Assembly: GCA_949126835.1 (NCBI GenBank)
Contig: OX421509.1
Coordinates: 13,358,420-13,422,419, forward strand
DNA from: Anisus vortex
Lineage: Eukaryota > Mollusca > Gastropoda > Planorbidae
DNA length: 64,000 bases
Direction of reading: 5' to 3'
Below, in pieces: positions 45,403-55,390 of the stretch. The notes under the pieces were generated by a model. That model was given only the letters and a program-made list of their open reading frames with translations. It made no database searches and had not been told where the DNA came from. Position 1 is the first letter of the stretch; every line of letters starts with the position of its first letter. The translations under genes and the position numbers were made by a program.

Positions 45403-47483
45403 GGAGTTAAAGAGCGACGGAATGCTAAAGAGAAAGAGAAAAAGATAGACACAGAGTCGATACATTGCCTCTCGCTCTTTGCCTCAGCTTTTGATTTACA
45501 ATAAGAAAGAAAAAAAGAAATGTTTTTCTGGAATTTATTTTGCAAATCCGTGAATTTTATTTTATTCATCGTTTGCCAAACACCTTTTCTGTGATAGAAG
45601 CGTCGCAGAAGTTAGAAATGGCAAGGATGTTAAAATTGTCGTTCTTTTCCCATGTGACCAGAAGTACTGGAGCACCATTACTTCTAAATGAAAATCACAT
45701 AGTTTCTCAAATTTAAAAAAAAAAAAAGTATTTTTAACAAACTCTTTGACTTTTTATAATACATTAATTTTTTTTTCTTAGTAAGGCTTTGGTTATGGTC
45801 GAATACAATGTACCTTTATTTCGTAAACAAGCTAAATTGGACCGGCACCGGGTCACCACCCGGAAAACGCTGTTCAACACTTCCTTAGACGAAAGGGTCT
45901 CTTTGTTGTCACTTTGACCTTTACAGTGCCAGTCAATATTTCATTGGGGAATTTATATTAACCAGGAGAGATTTTTCGCCCTCGTCTCCGTGTCTCGTCC
46001 AAAATTGTCAGTCTCCCTGCAGCGGCGGCTCCGCTATTAAACGGCCATTAACCCGGAAGTCCAAGGGAGGTCCTTTATCGTTTTCATATCCTGTACTAAA
46101 CCCTTCTGGTTTGATGAACAAAACAAAAAAAAAACAAAAACAAAACGAAACGGGAAAGAAGGAGGAGGGGGGGAGGGAGAACCAAGACTTCGGAATCAGC
46201 TACTTTTTTGGGGGACTTCCCCTCTAATGGCCCCCTCCCCCCCCCCCACCACCATCCCGACTTTTTTTTTTCAAACCAAGCAAAAAAAAAAAAAAAACTG
46301 AGATAAATGATAAATGTAAGATAGGAGGGGGAAAGGGGAGAGGTAGTGGTGAGATTACGAGGGTAAGGGAAAGAGAGAGAGAGAGAGAGATAGTGAGAGA
46401 GATAGTGGAGTGTATTAAAAATGAGTGAGAAATAAAGAGGGAGGGACGCGATTCCCGGACGATGCGAGAGAAGAAAAGAAGGAATGATAAATGGAAAAGA
46501 AGTTAAAACGCAGGGGGAAAAGAATAGAAAGAGACAGAGAAAGAATAAGAGGGAGAAAGCTGAGAAATCAATTGTAGAAGAGACTTGAATTTTTTATCTT
46601 TTTTGTTGATCTTCGCGCGCCATTGAAAATCCCTCTGCGTGCCAATTGTGGCAAGCGTGTCGTAAGTTGCCGATCCCTTACTTGACTTATTCGTACTCTT
46701 TAATTGCAATTTTTTTTTTAAAAATCCATAGGCATGCAAAATAACCTTTTTTGACCAGAGGAACTTTCCGTACTTTTAATAATTAATTTTTTTAAAGCGC
46801 GGGCTTCGTATTTTAAAATACATCCCGGTTTTCTTGAGCAGACGACATAACAATTATATTGTTCTAACGGCGTCTTTTTATTATATATTTTTTTTTGTGG
46901 TTATAGAATGGACGAAAGTGATGGAGGTTTATAAGATCGACTGTGGGTTTGGTAATGTAGTGTGTGTGTGTGTGTGGTGGGGAAGGGGATGAAAGGCAGT
47001 GTGAGGTGGAGGGAATGGTAGTGACAGGGGGGTAGGATGGAAGGAACGGGATTAGTGTGCTTGGTGACAGTGCTAACAAATTAAAAAAAAAATTAAGAAA
47101 TCTCGTTTTTTTTTTTTTTGTAAAGGGAGGAAAACGAGTGAGAGTTAAAAAAAACCAAGAAAACCCGAGTTTTCCATTAAAGATAGAATGACTCCCACGT
47201 GACTGAGATCAGAATGAAGGTCATTAATACTTAAACCCCCCCCCCCCCCTCTTTTCTTTTTTAAACTTCGGAAAGTTCCGATTACGTTCTCTGAGAAAAA
47301 TAACAACACAACTGTTAATAAGCCTTTGAAATCATGGGTGTGGACTATTATTTGTCGAAAGTTGGTCATTGTAGGGTTAATTCCTTTGAATATATAATCC
47401 CCCCCCCTCCCTTTTTCGTAAAAGAATATTTTTTTCCATTTGAGCTCTTTATATATTTATATATATATTTTGTATTTTGTCTT
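45403..47483. other. No gene seen
   Basis: 45840-46085 is non-repetitive and GC-richer, with a DR1-like receptor site in reverse orientation (GTCACTTTGACCT, 45908-45920). G, C, A runs at 46160-46300, GA at 46370-46400, T/C runs at 47110 and 47240. No exon recognised. Confidence 0.4.
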
Positions 47484-47598
47484 CGGTCTTTGCTTTAATA
47501 TTTCTGCTATTTCATGACTCGAATCAAAAGTTGTATACAGCGGAAACATTTAGACAAACGTAGGAGCGTAGAAGTCATGACAGCGTTATTGGATTAGC
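47484..47598 (-). mobile_element. Truncated relative of the 27.7-kb miniature element
   Basis: CGGTCTTTGCTTTAATATTT, CTGCTATTTCATGACTCGAA, ACAGCGGAAACATTTA, GGAGCGTAGAAGTCATGACA and GCGTTATTGGATTAGC match, in reverse orientation, successive blocks of the element at 27675-27973. Its inverted ends are missing. Confidence 0.75.
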
Positions 47599-48494
47599 TT
47601 TACCCTATAACTTAATTTTTTTTTCCACTTGAAAATTAGGAAAACCTAAATTTATTTTTCGTCCGAAATTTTTTTTATGCAGGCGAAAAACGATTTTTAG
47701 CATGTGGACTGAAAAGTTTGATGGCGTGTATTGTCATCAGCGACAAGTCTATGTGCCAGGTTTAAGCTCACGAGGACTACAAAAAGTGGGGTCAATTAGA
47801 AGATCCGAAGAAGTTGTGGGCTGCCTTAAAAGCGAAGCAATTTTAACGACATTTTTCAAAGTCAAAAGGTTAAGCGGAGAGCAAAAGTTTGATCTACAGG
47901 GTTGTTTATACAGTGGGCACATCAAAATTCTCAACCAAAATTCAAAGCTAGATTTCACTTTGTGACACATCCACAGTTCTTCAATCACAAAGGGGGGTTT
48001 CTCTTTCAAGAACTCCTCAACATAAGAATATCTAAACAGATCCCCCCTCTCCCTTAACCACCCCTCTTTTTATTAAGTGCATGAAGCTTTCTATTCCCCC
48101 CCCCCTCCCTCACTCTCATTGAAAGATGGGACGCTATTCGCCAATATCCTCCAACTGGACACCGTTTTGTTGGGGGGGACAAGATTAGGGCTGATTTTCT
48201 CCGAAGAGCTCTTCTATATCAAGTGAATGACATTTATTTTGTATAAAGCTTTATATGTGTGTGTGTTTGTGTGTGTGTGTGTAGTCTAGTTTTTTTTTTC
48301 GTTTGTTTCGTTTTTTATTCCTAGATTTAAGAACCTGTCGACAGTTATTTCAATTAAATGCCAGAACCCATCAAGAAGAACAAACAGAACTCTCTCTATT
48401 CCCTGTTCTTTTTTTTTAAATTCCTTCCTCTAATCCATTCCTCTTCTGTTACTGAATTATAATTTTTTTAGGGTTTAATTGTCTGTAAAACGTA
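47599..48494. other. No gene identified; one stretch open on both strands
   Basis: 47702-48009 has an 87-codon plus frame and an 86-codon minus frame overlapping. I recognise neither, and there are no splice or start features that favour one. The rest holds C and G runs and a TG run near 48257. Confidence 0.35.
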
Positions 48495-48504
48495 GGGGAG
48501 AGGG

Positions 48505-48520
48505 GGGCACGTTGATACAC
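48505..48520 (+). promoter_or_regulatory. Terminal copy of the transposon motif (left end)
   Basis: GGGGCACGTTGATACA inside the left inverted repeat; likely transposase-binding site by analogy with other pogo/Tc1-like elements. Confidence 0.6.
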
Positions 48521-48680
48521 TTTTTACATTTTCTGTTATCAAAAGCTAAATATTATATTTAAAGTGGAAATAATAACTTGTATATGTTCCTCTAAGTATC
48601 CTGCATATTTTAGTACCATCATTTTATTGATTAGAACATAATTAAAATAAATACAGCACAAAAAGTAAAGTAAATATTTG

Positions 48681-48739
48681 TGTATCAACCTGCCCCATGC
48701 TGGGGCAAATTGATACACACCATGGGGCGAGTTGATACA
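48681..48739 (+). promoter_or_regulatory. Cluster of three subterminal motif copies
   Basis: TGTATCAACCTGCCCC (48681-48696), GGGGCAAATTGATACA (48703-48718) and GGGGCGAGTTGATACA (48724-48739). The first two face each other and form a near-palindrome. Inferred transposase or repressor binding sites. Confidence 0.6.
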
Positions 48740-48774
48740 TTTAATAAGACTTGAAAATGAAGCTATAAAAAACT

Positions 48775-48945
48775 AATTAAGTAATCAAGCACAAAAGATT
48801 AAGTAAACAAACACAAAAGATTAGGTAAACAGGTAAACAAACACAAAAGATTAAGTAAACAAACACAAAAGATTAAGTAAACAAACACAAAAGATTAGGT
48901 TAACAGGTAAACAAACACAAAAGATTAAGTAAACAAACTAAAAAC
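48775..48945 (+). repeat. 22-bp tandem array inside the transposon
   Basis: AAGTAAACAAACACAAAAGA plus TT repeated about seven times, with AGGTAAACAGGTAAACA variants. It lies just downstream of the transposase stop codon. Confidence 0.92.
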
Positions 48946-48965
48946 AAGCTGTTGTTTTTTTTTAA

Positions 48966-50801
48966 TCACTCTAACTCTAAACAATTTTCACAAACAAAAG
49001 CAGGAGTACCATCTGTACATTGTTCATGAGCCCACAATTTACAGTCTACACACTGAACCCAAGTTTCCCTAGACCTACTGTTTGAGTAGGGCTCGCCACA
49101 CACAAGACAGAAAGTATCATCAATGTTTTCATTCGAATTCGAAAATAAAGTCCTTACAATTTTTTTATTTTTTGAAACAGCTGCAACGGATTTAGCCTTT
49201 GGTTCCCCTTTTTTCTTTTTATTTTTTTCTGCTAGCTCAATAGCCAGTTTTTCTGGCGTGTCGGTCAAAATACGCGTCCTGCCCTGTTTTCTCCCACGTT
49301 TACTCTGGCTGCGTGGTCCTGCTTTCGGTAGTGGCCGTACCTCATAGGGCGAGGCTGTAGCTTGGCTATTGGCCCAAGAAACAGTTCCGGCAGATGTGGA
49401 AGCTACAGGACTTCCCTTACTTATTACTAACGAGTATGATTGAGCCGATGTCGATGGTTGACATTCAAACGAATCTAAGTTCATAGTGACATCTACTTGA
49501 AGATTACCATTACTTTCAACAGTAGCAATTTCTTCCACCTTCAAAGCAGAATCGACACCTCCAGAAACTGCAGGATCTGGCCTATCACTAACTGACGAGG
49601 GCAGAAACAGGTCATCGTCAATCCGAAAACGATTGAACGGGAAAATCCCTGTAGATTCGAAGCCTGCCTGTATGTTAGCAGGTGACATGGCAAGCATGAA
49701 TGCATTGGAACATATAGCAGGAATGTCAAGAGGCTGCATTGGCCGCCCGGGATGGCTATTCAGCCATGCATCGCACTGAACATTATAATGTCTCTTTAGT
49801 GAAAAAAACACTGAACGATCCAAAGGCTGCAGTCTGTGCGAACAATGAGGAGGGAACGAAAGCATATGAATCCCATTTTCCTTGGCATATTGAATAGATT
49901 CAAGAGATACATGTGATTCATGATTGTCCAACAGCAGTAGGACAGGTTGTTCAACAGTTGGTTTACAATGTTTCACAAAATGTTTCAAAAATATAAAAAA
50001 ATTTTCCCTTGTCATCCAGCCAGAAATATGACATGCTCCAACAGAGCCGGGGGGACCTCCATCTACCATTCGTTCACTATACCTGACCCTAGGAAATATG
50101 AACATTGGAGGACATGCGTGTCCCAAGGCATTGACTCCACAGCACAAGGTTACTAATTTACCCCTCTCTGCACTTGTTACAGCTCCCACTTGTTTGACGC
50201 CTTTGGGAGCTACTATTTTCGATGGTTTCTGAACTGTGGTTAGTCCAGTTTCATCCACATTCCAAATGTTGTGCGGTTCGAAATGGAAACGAGCGTACAG
50301 GCTCTCTAAATTGTTGTAAAACAAATCAACATTGGTCCTGTTAAAACTTGTCATTCTACTTAAAGAAGTGGCCTCGGGGGTTCTGATGGACAGGACATTC
50401 CCATGTCTTTTCATGAACCCTTTAAACCAGTCTACTCCTGCAGATTGAGTGGCATGCCAGGAACAAGGAATTTGTTTTTTTAGACTCTTAGCATACTGAT
50501 ATGCAAGCTTTCGTGTTTCTTTTGGCGAAAGACCAAAAAACATTTTTGCTGCGTCTAGCAGATAATTAACAAGTTCTTGCTCCTCTGCAGCAGTAAATAA
50601 TAGTTTGTGTTTGGAATAACCAGATGAGGAAACTCCTTCCTTGGCTTTTTTGCAGAAACGAAGTAATGTCATTTTATCTATGCCATGGGTCAAGGCGACA
50701 GTTCTGAGACTTTGCTTTTTTGAAATTACTTCCTCAGCAGCAAGTTTAAGGACTTCCAATGAGGCCCCAAAAGTTGTTTTTCTTTTATATGTTCGCACCA
50801 T
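48966..50801 (-). CDS. Pogo-like transposase with C-terminal PHD-like zinc finger
   Basis: Intact frame of 611 residues, start ATG at 50801, stop TGA at 48966. Expected role: bind the element's ends in the nucleus and cut and rejoin DNA at TA sites. Domains seen: a psq-type helix-turn-helix at about residues 12-52 (KKQSLRTVALTHGIDKMTLL); a CENP-B/Tc5-type helix-turn-helix at about 65-145 (GVDWFKGFMKRHGNVLSIRT, PEATSLSRM); a DDE_1 nuclease core at about 170-375 with Asp183 (NVDETG), Asp292 (LLLDNHESH) and Asp328 (RLQPLDRSVF), i.e. 35 residues between the last two; basic stretches near 501-530 (KRGRKQGRTR, EKNKKKKGEPK) that could be nuclear localisation signals; and a C4HC3-like finger with C565, C568, C584, C587, H592, C595, C604, C607. 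The start fits the family, since MVRTYKRKTTFG resembles usual pogo-like N-termini. No stop or frame shift was found. It sits inside an element with matching ends, so a domesticated host gene is less likely than an active or recently active transposon. Confidence 0.93.
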   Translation of the reverse strand: MVRTYKRKTTFGASLEVLKLAAEEVISKKQSLRTVALTHGIDKMTLLRFCKKAKEGVSSSGYSKHKLLFTAAEEQELVNYLLDAAKMFFGLSPKETRKLAYQYAKSLKKQIPCSWHATQSAGVDWFKGFMKRHGNVLSIRTPEATSLSRMTSFNRTNVDLFYNNLESLYARFHFEPHNIWNVDETGLTTVQKPSKIVAPKGVKQVGAVTSAERGKLVTLCCGVNALGHACPPMFIFPRVRYSERMVDGGPPGSVGACHISGWMTRENFFIFLKHFVKHCKPTVEQPVLLLLDNHESHVSLESIQYAKENGIHMLSFPPHCSHRLQPLDRSVFFSLKRHYNVQCDAWLNSHPGRPMQPLDIPAICSNAFMLAMSPANIQAGFESTGIFPFNRFRIDDDLFLPSSVSDRPDPAVSGGVDSALKVEEIATVESNGNLQVDVTMNLDSFECQPSTSAQSYSLVISKGSPVASTSAGTVSWANSQATASPYEVRPLPKAGPRSQSKRGRKQGRTRILTDTPEKLAIELAEKNKKKKGEPKAKSVAAVSKNKKIVRTLFSNSNENIDDTFCLVCGEPYSNSRSRETWVQCVDCKLWAHEQCTDGTPAFVCENCLELE

Positions 50802-51812
50802 CTGAAATTATAAACAATAAAAAAAATTACTTTCTCTGGTAATTTAAATTTATATTTGATAAACAAAATATAATAGTGTAAATAAAAAGTTTAGCCTACA
50901 TCCAAGGTTCCAATATGTGGGCAATAGTAAACAACATCACTTAACGTTACGACATAGACCAGGCATGGAAATAACGAAAACTACCATAAAATGTATATTG
51001 ATGTTGCAATAAAGGCCTACACATTTGAATCAATATATTTAACTAATTGTATTCAACTAAACATGGTTTGTATACAGATTATTTCGAACTTGGCAATACT
51101 CTAGACTCTAGGCCCAATAATTAAAAGAAAATGTGAAATATTATTAGATCTAAATAAAATATACTGGTAAAACAAACAGATTTTTGGTGTGGCTTATAGG
51201 CTATACAGTTAACATAAATTTGACTTGCTTTTACATAGGCTATATATTACAAGAGTTGATTTTATGGTAATATGCTATTTGACTATTTGTTTTTATACAA
51301 AATAATAGGTAGGCCTAACAAAAAAAATTCATTGATTACATTCCTAGATATAAAAAAATAGCCGAAGTGTTTTGTTGTAAAATTTAATTTCTTTTATTAG
51401 AATTAGAGGGCTAATGAGTAACCTAATGAGCCTAATGAATGCACATCATATTGCCATGCTGTATTTTTATTATAAATTCTCTTAACTTAAAATCATTTAA
51501 ATCCTACGCCTAAGTAATATTATTGTCTAAAAATGTGTGCCATAATATTAATAGATCCAAGGCAAGACCTAGCAAAACCCTATAATTTAGTATTTAGTAT
51601 AATTCAAATTCCCCAGCCCCTGGCCATAAGTTCATAACCGTAACGGCCATAGGCCATAACTCATAACTAGATTTTAATACATTTTATAAATTATAGTCAC
51701 TATTATAAATTATTATTGTTTTAAATAGTAGTATTAAACTATTAAGTAGGCTATAAAAATAATTAGCACTATTTTATTTAATATTTTCGGCCATATTCAA
51801 ATGGTTTACCAG
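50802..51812. other. Transposon interior upstream of the transposase
   Basis: AT-rich, with no further coding frame. It should hold the transposase promoter, but no clear TATA or initiator choice can be made. Confidence 0.5.
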
Positions 51813-51870
51813 GGGGGTAAGATGATACAGTGTATCAATGTGCCCCAAGTGGTCTGTATCAACATGCCCC
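51813..51870 (+). promoter_or_regulatory. Cluster of three subterminal motif copies (right side)
   Basis: GGGGGTAAGATGATACA (51813-51829), TGTATCAATGTGCCCC (51831-51846) and TGTATCAACATGCCCC (51855-51870). Mirrors the left cluster. Confidence 0.6.
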
Positions 51871-52194
51871 TTTAGACCGCGTTGCATTAAATTCAAGTTA
51901 AATTTTAACAGAAGCAAAGAACAAACAAATGACATATGCAAAATCATTTAGCAATGTTTTCTTAACCTTATGGAAAGGTTGATGAGCTAAATGTACTTAC
52001 CTTTTTTTGTTAAATCTCTTACGAAACAGGTTGTCAGTTTTTTTCAAAAGTTGCTCGATTTACAAAATGCTTCGCAGCTTGATCAACTTTGAAATGAGCG
52101 GAAATCTTTTTACATCGGAAGTTAGGGAAGTAAAAAGCTATTTCCCGTACCAAATCTTATTTGCACAATTGGTGTAATAGCTGTTTTATTAGCT

Positions 52195-52230
52195 TTGTAT
52201 CAATTTGCCCCCGTATCAACCTGCCCCCCC
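52195..52230 (+). promoter_or_regulatory. Tandem pair of motif copies at the right end
   Basis: TTGTATCAATTTGCCCCC (52195-52212), then CGTATCAACCTGCCCCC (52212-52228), the second lying in the terminal inverted repeat. Confidence 0.6.
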
Positions 52231-52238
52231 GTCCCCTA

Positions 52239-52457
52239 TATTGTGTAGAAGAGTCAAATGAACACACAATACCCACGTATTTTCCACGTGTTTTCCCCGT
52301 CGATACGACATGGTGTAAGGCTGGGTATATAGTTAATAAGATGTTCATTTGTATACTATAATTGATTTAAAAAAACAACAACATCGGGCGAACCTTCAAG
52401 CTCTTGTGTTCAGGGTGGACCAGGAAAGGGGGGGGGGGTACACACAGCCGCCTTTTA
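52239..52457. other. No gene seen
   Basis: Short unique DNA with a G run near 52428. Confidence 0.35.
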
Positions 52458-52563
52458 TAATGTCAGGTACCCCATCAGAGCTGGGTAGACTCAGGGACAC
52501 CCTCCAGTAACGGGACAAAATCCTAGTCTTCGGAACGCGCTGCCTGCTCGGCCACCATGCCCT
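52458..52563 (-). repeat. SINE head, internally deleted
   Basis: Minus strand: GGCATGGTGGCCGAGCAGGC, then directly AAGACTAGGATTTTGTCCCG, CTCTGATGGGGTACCTGAC. The B box is lost in the deletion. Confidence 0.82.
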
Positions 52564-53492
52564 TTAACGTTAATCCGACCTATATTTTTTTTGGGACTCG
52601 ATAAAACTATATTTTGGACATTTAGCGGGTCGTAGCCGGGCATTTGGAAAATTTCTGCTCTACTTTTTGTATTAAACAAAAATCTCCCCGTATTCCCGAA
52701 ACGATGTTTTTATCATTGATTTGTTAACTTTGATCCATGCAATGATCGACAAAATAGTGTCTGGTTCCTCAGCCTTAGAAAAAAAATATTTATATATAAA
52801 AATGGAAGGATATGTAGGGTTAAATATGAATGGATCTTCTACAAGGGGGTTGGAGGTGGGGGCGGGGGGTGGTGTAGAGGGCACAACTAGACTCCAGTCA
52901 ATTTTCCACGCCATATTAAACATAAAGCTCAATGCAGTGGGGGGTGAGCCAATCAAAAAAAAAAGAAAGGAAGAGAGAGAAAGAAGAAAAAAATGGTTGA
53001 GCCGCTCTCAACATCCGGTGAAGGGAAAGGACACTTCCGGTCTTAGACGGAAGCCATTAGTTTCTCGCCCCCCCCCCCTTTTTTTTCCGTTCCCCTGCCG
53101 ACCGACCTCTTCCACCCACTCCACCCTCTCCCCCTTCTCCCACTCCATGTCTCCGAAACAGTTGTTGAATACCTTTACGTTGAATTCAAAATGTCCGACG
53201 GAACAGTCTTAACGGAAAGAGCTCTCGAGTATTACAACTTGGGACTTCTCTTTTTTCACCTACAGTTTCTATAGTGGGTTTTTTTCTTTATATTCTCTTG
53301 TTCCGATTTTTTTCAGTCTTGGAATATTGTAAGCACCGCGGAAAAAAAATATTGTACTATTCCTTTTTTTAAAATTGTGTGGGGGAAAAGTGGGGGGGGG
53401 GGGGAGATTCATTCATTCACTTGCAGGCTCTCCCATCTTTCAAACTTGTTTCTTTTCTATCTTTCTTTTTTACCTCTCTTTCTCTCTGTTTT

Positions 53493-53523
<31 letters not shown>

Positions 53524-53894
53524 GTTTTTCTTTTTTTTTTCCTCATCGGATCTATTGGCAGGCCTTTCTATCATAGATTCGCTCCGACGTAATGAATGGA
53601 GCTTAAAGGAAGATTTGACACACGATTTAATCTTTATTAAGTATGGGGGGGGGGGGAGAGATTGACGGGAGGGGGGTGCAGGGTTTGATCCTTAAGTTTG
53701 CGTGCTGAATATATCCGAGCGCAGCCCGTTCCTTTCCACCTCCTCCACCGCTCCCCTCCTCCATATTCTCACACACTTTTACACATTCTCCCGTAAACTC
53801 TCACACACGCAGTCTCTCTCTCTCTCTCTTTCTCTCTCTCTAGTCTCTTTTACTCACGCCTGCTCGCAACCACGATAGCAGACACACACATACT
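52564..53894. other. No gene seen
   Basis: C-rich near 53066-53160, CT at 53493-53525 and 53811-53842, G runs near 53392 and 53646. ACTTCCGGT-type sites occur near 53034 without a recognisable gene start. Confidence 0.4.
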
Positions 53895-54110
53895 TATCTT
53901 ATACAGACGCTCCTTCTATAATGAAGATTATGGCGTCCTACGCTCATCCGTGGTTTGAGTCTATTACTGCATTTCTATTAATGTTTTAAATGATGTTAAG
54001 TTACTGTTTTTCCTGGATTGTTCGGGCAACCCATTCCAGGCCAGGATGCCTCTCAGGAAGAAAGAGTACGCATATGGATTTGTTCTTACTTGCATGGGCC
54101 TGCAGAAAGA
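53895..54110 (-). repeat. LINE A 3' end, truncated copy
   Basis: Minus strand: TACTCTTTCTTCCTGAGAGG, GGTTGCCCGAACAATCCAGG, TAACTTAACATCATTTAAAA and CACGGATGAGCGTAGGACGC. RT C-terminal codons plus 3' end; similarity may run on to 54130. Confidence 0.88.
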
Positions 54111-54147
54111 AAGGTTGAGCCTCTATGACGTAGGTCCTGAAATGGTA

Positions 54148-54340
54148 AGTGGTATGGATTTAGGAAACTTGGTGGATTCCTTCCCGGGTCTTGAAGAAGT
54201 CCCTGAGTCTAATAGTAAATAAGCCCAAATGAGTACTCAACATTAGTTGAGGCAACGTGAAAAACGGTGGCTGGGAATTGTGATCGCCATACAATCCCTT
54301 ATGTATACCGTGTGCATAGCGACTTTTGAACGAGACTTTA
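54148..54340 (+). repeat. Decayed SINE
   Basis: TTCCCGGGTCTTGAAGAAGT, CCCTGAGTCTAATAGTAA, TAGTTGAGGCAACGTGAAAA and GGTGGCTGGGAATTGTGATC line up with the SINE body but are strongly diverged. No head boxes. Confidence 0.6.
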
Positions 54341-54810
54341 GACGAGGATTTTTTAAAACATGGTTTCAAACATAAGAGTTTTGGAATAGCCAACCAGCGG
54401 ACTGTTTTTCGGCCACTTTACCTTGGTCGAACGCCTAAGAAAAAAAAAACACGTGGTCAAGAAAAGAACCAATGAAAACGCTCAATGCATTCAACGGTCT
54501 ATATTCTACATTTCATGATTCTGTTTGGCTAATAAGTATGTTTTTCCGGTTTGTTTGTTTTTTTATTTCAATTTTCGTTTCTTGTTTAGAAAATTTCATT
54601 TTTCCGTGTAAACATTTTTTTGTTTGCTTACTCAATGCGCCTCATTATATCAATTATTGGAAAAAAAAATCAACAATAACGGATTTTACCAGCCAAATCA
54701 ATGAGAGTGTACAGAGAAAGTTCCAGAAATGGCTAATGTGTAGTTACGGAAGATGTAGTTATTATTATAATATAATTACTTGATTTCATATTCAAAGAGA
54801 AAATAAAGAA
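54341..54810. other. No gene seen
   Basis: AT-rich; the plus open frame at 54472-54783 has no motif. Confidence 0.35.
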
Positions 54811-54888
54811 GCAAGACTAGACTCGGACCACGGATGAGCGTAGGGCGCAATAATCTTCTTTATAGAAGAAGCGTCTGTAATGTATAAG
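54811..54888 (+). repeat. LINE A extreme 3' end
   Basis: GCAAGACTAGACTCGGACCA, CGGATGAGCGTAGGGCGCAA, then AAGCGTCTGTAATGTATAAG and ATAA. Only the stop codon region and untranslated end; directly followed by a SINE. Confidence 0.9.
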
Positions 54889-55052
54889 ATAAAGTGGCCG
54901 AGCTGGCAGGGGGTTCGGCTGACGTACCAAAGGTCCTGGGTTTGAATCCTGGCGAAGGCTAGAATTTTGTACCCGGGCCTGGAAGGTGTCTACCCAGCTC
55001 TGATAGGTACCTGACATTCGTTGGGGTAAAGTAAAGGCGGCTGGGCATTGTA
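54889..55052 (+). repeat. SINE, 3' module shortened
   Basis: AGTGGCCGAGCTGGCAGGGG, box B GGTTTGAATCC, GGCGAAGGCTAGAATTTTGT, CCAGCTCTGATAGGTACCTG, GGGGTAAAGTAAAGGCGGCT, then GGGCATTG, where it ends. Confidence 0.92.
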
Positions 55053-55057
55053 GGTTT

Positions 55058-55390
55058 ATAAAGATTTTAGGTCTATATAGATTGTAAGCCTATATAGATT
55101 GGAGGTCTATATAGATTGCATGCCTATATATATTGTAGCACTCTATAGTTCTTATCTTATACATTACAGACGCTCCTTCTATAGAGAAGATTATTGCGTC
55201 CTACGCTCATCCGTGGTCCGAGTCTAGTCTCTCATTTTTATTAATGTTTTAAATGATGTTAAGTTACTGGTTTTCCTGGTTTGTTCGGACAACGCATTCC
55301 ATGCCCGAATGCCACTCGGGAAGATAGAGTACTTATATGCATGTAGGATTTGATAGATTGTAGGCATATATAGATTGTAGGCCTATTTAG
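55058..55390 (+). repeat. 17-bp tandem array split by a LINE A fragment
   Basis: Units like GATTGTAAGCCTATATA at 55070-55133 and again at 55362-55390. Between them lies the LINE A 3' end. Confidence 0.75.
55140..55348 (-). repeat. LINE A 3' end, best preserved terminal frame
   Basis: The minus strand reads HAYKYSIFPSGIRAWNALSE, then QTRKTSNLTSFKTLIKMRD and TAG, then the untranslated end CGGACCACGGATGAGCG... to TATAAGATAAG near 55140. It shows the true C-terminus of the family's RT. Confidence 0.92.

Larger units (their letters stand above)
48495..52236 (-). mobile_element. Full-length pogo-like DNA transposon, about 3.74 kb
   Basis: The left end GGGGAGAGGGGGGCACGTTG and the right end (minus strand GGGGACGGGGGGGCAGGTTG) form an inverted repeat continuing into ATAC. 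TA precedes the left end (48493-48494) and follows the right end (52237-52238), fitting the TA target of the Tc1/mariner/pogo group. Between them lies one intact transposase on the minus strand, about 1.4 kb of DNA upstream of it and about 0.47 kb downstream. At least nine copies of a motif like TGTATCAACNTGCCCC lie in the terminal 760 bp on the two sides. The element looks recently mobile, since ends, motifs and frame are all preserved. Confidence 0.85.

Noticed and set aside
47702..48009. 87-codon plus or 86-codon minus coding exon
   Set aside because: Both strands are open, no motif, no splice signals of quality; left as unresolved.
52721..53212. 163-codon plus frame
   Set aside because: Spans A, G and C homopolymers and has no recognisable domain.
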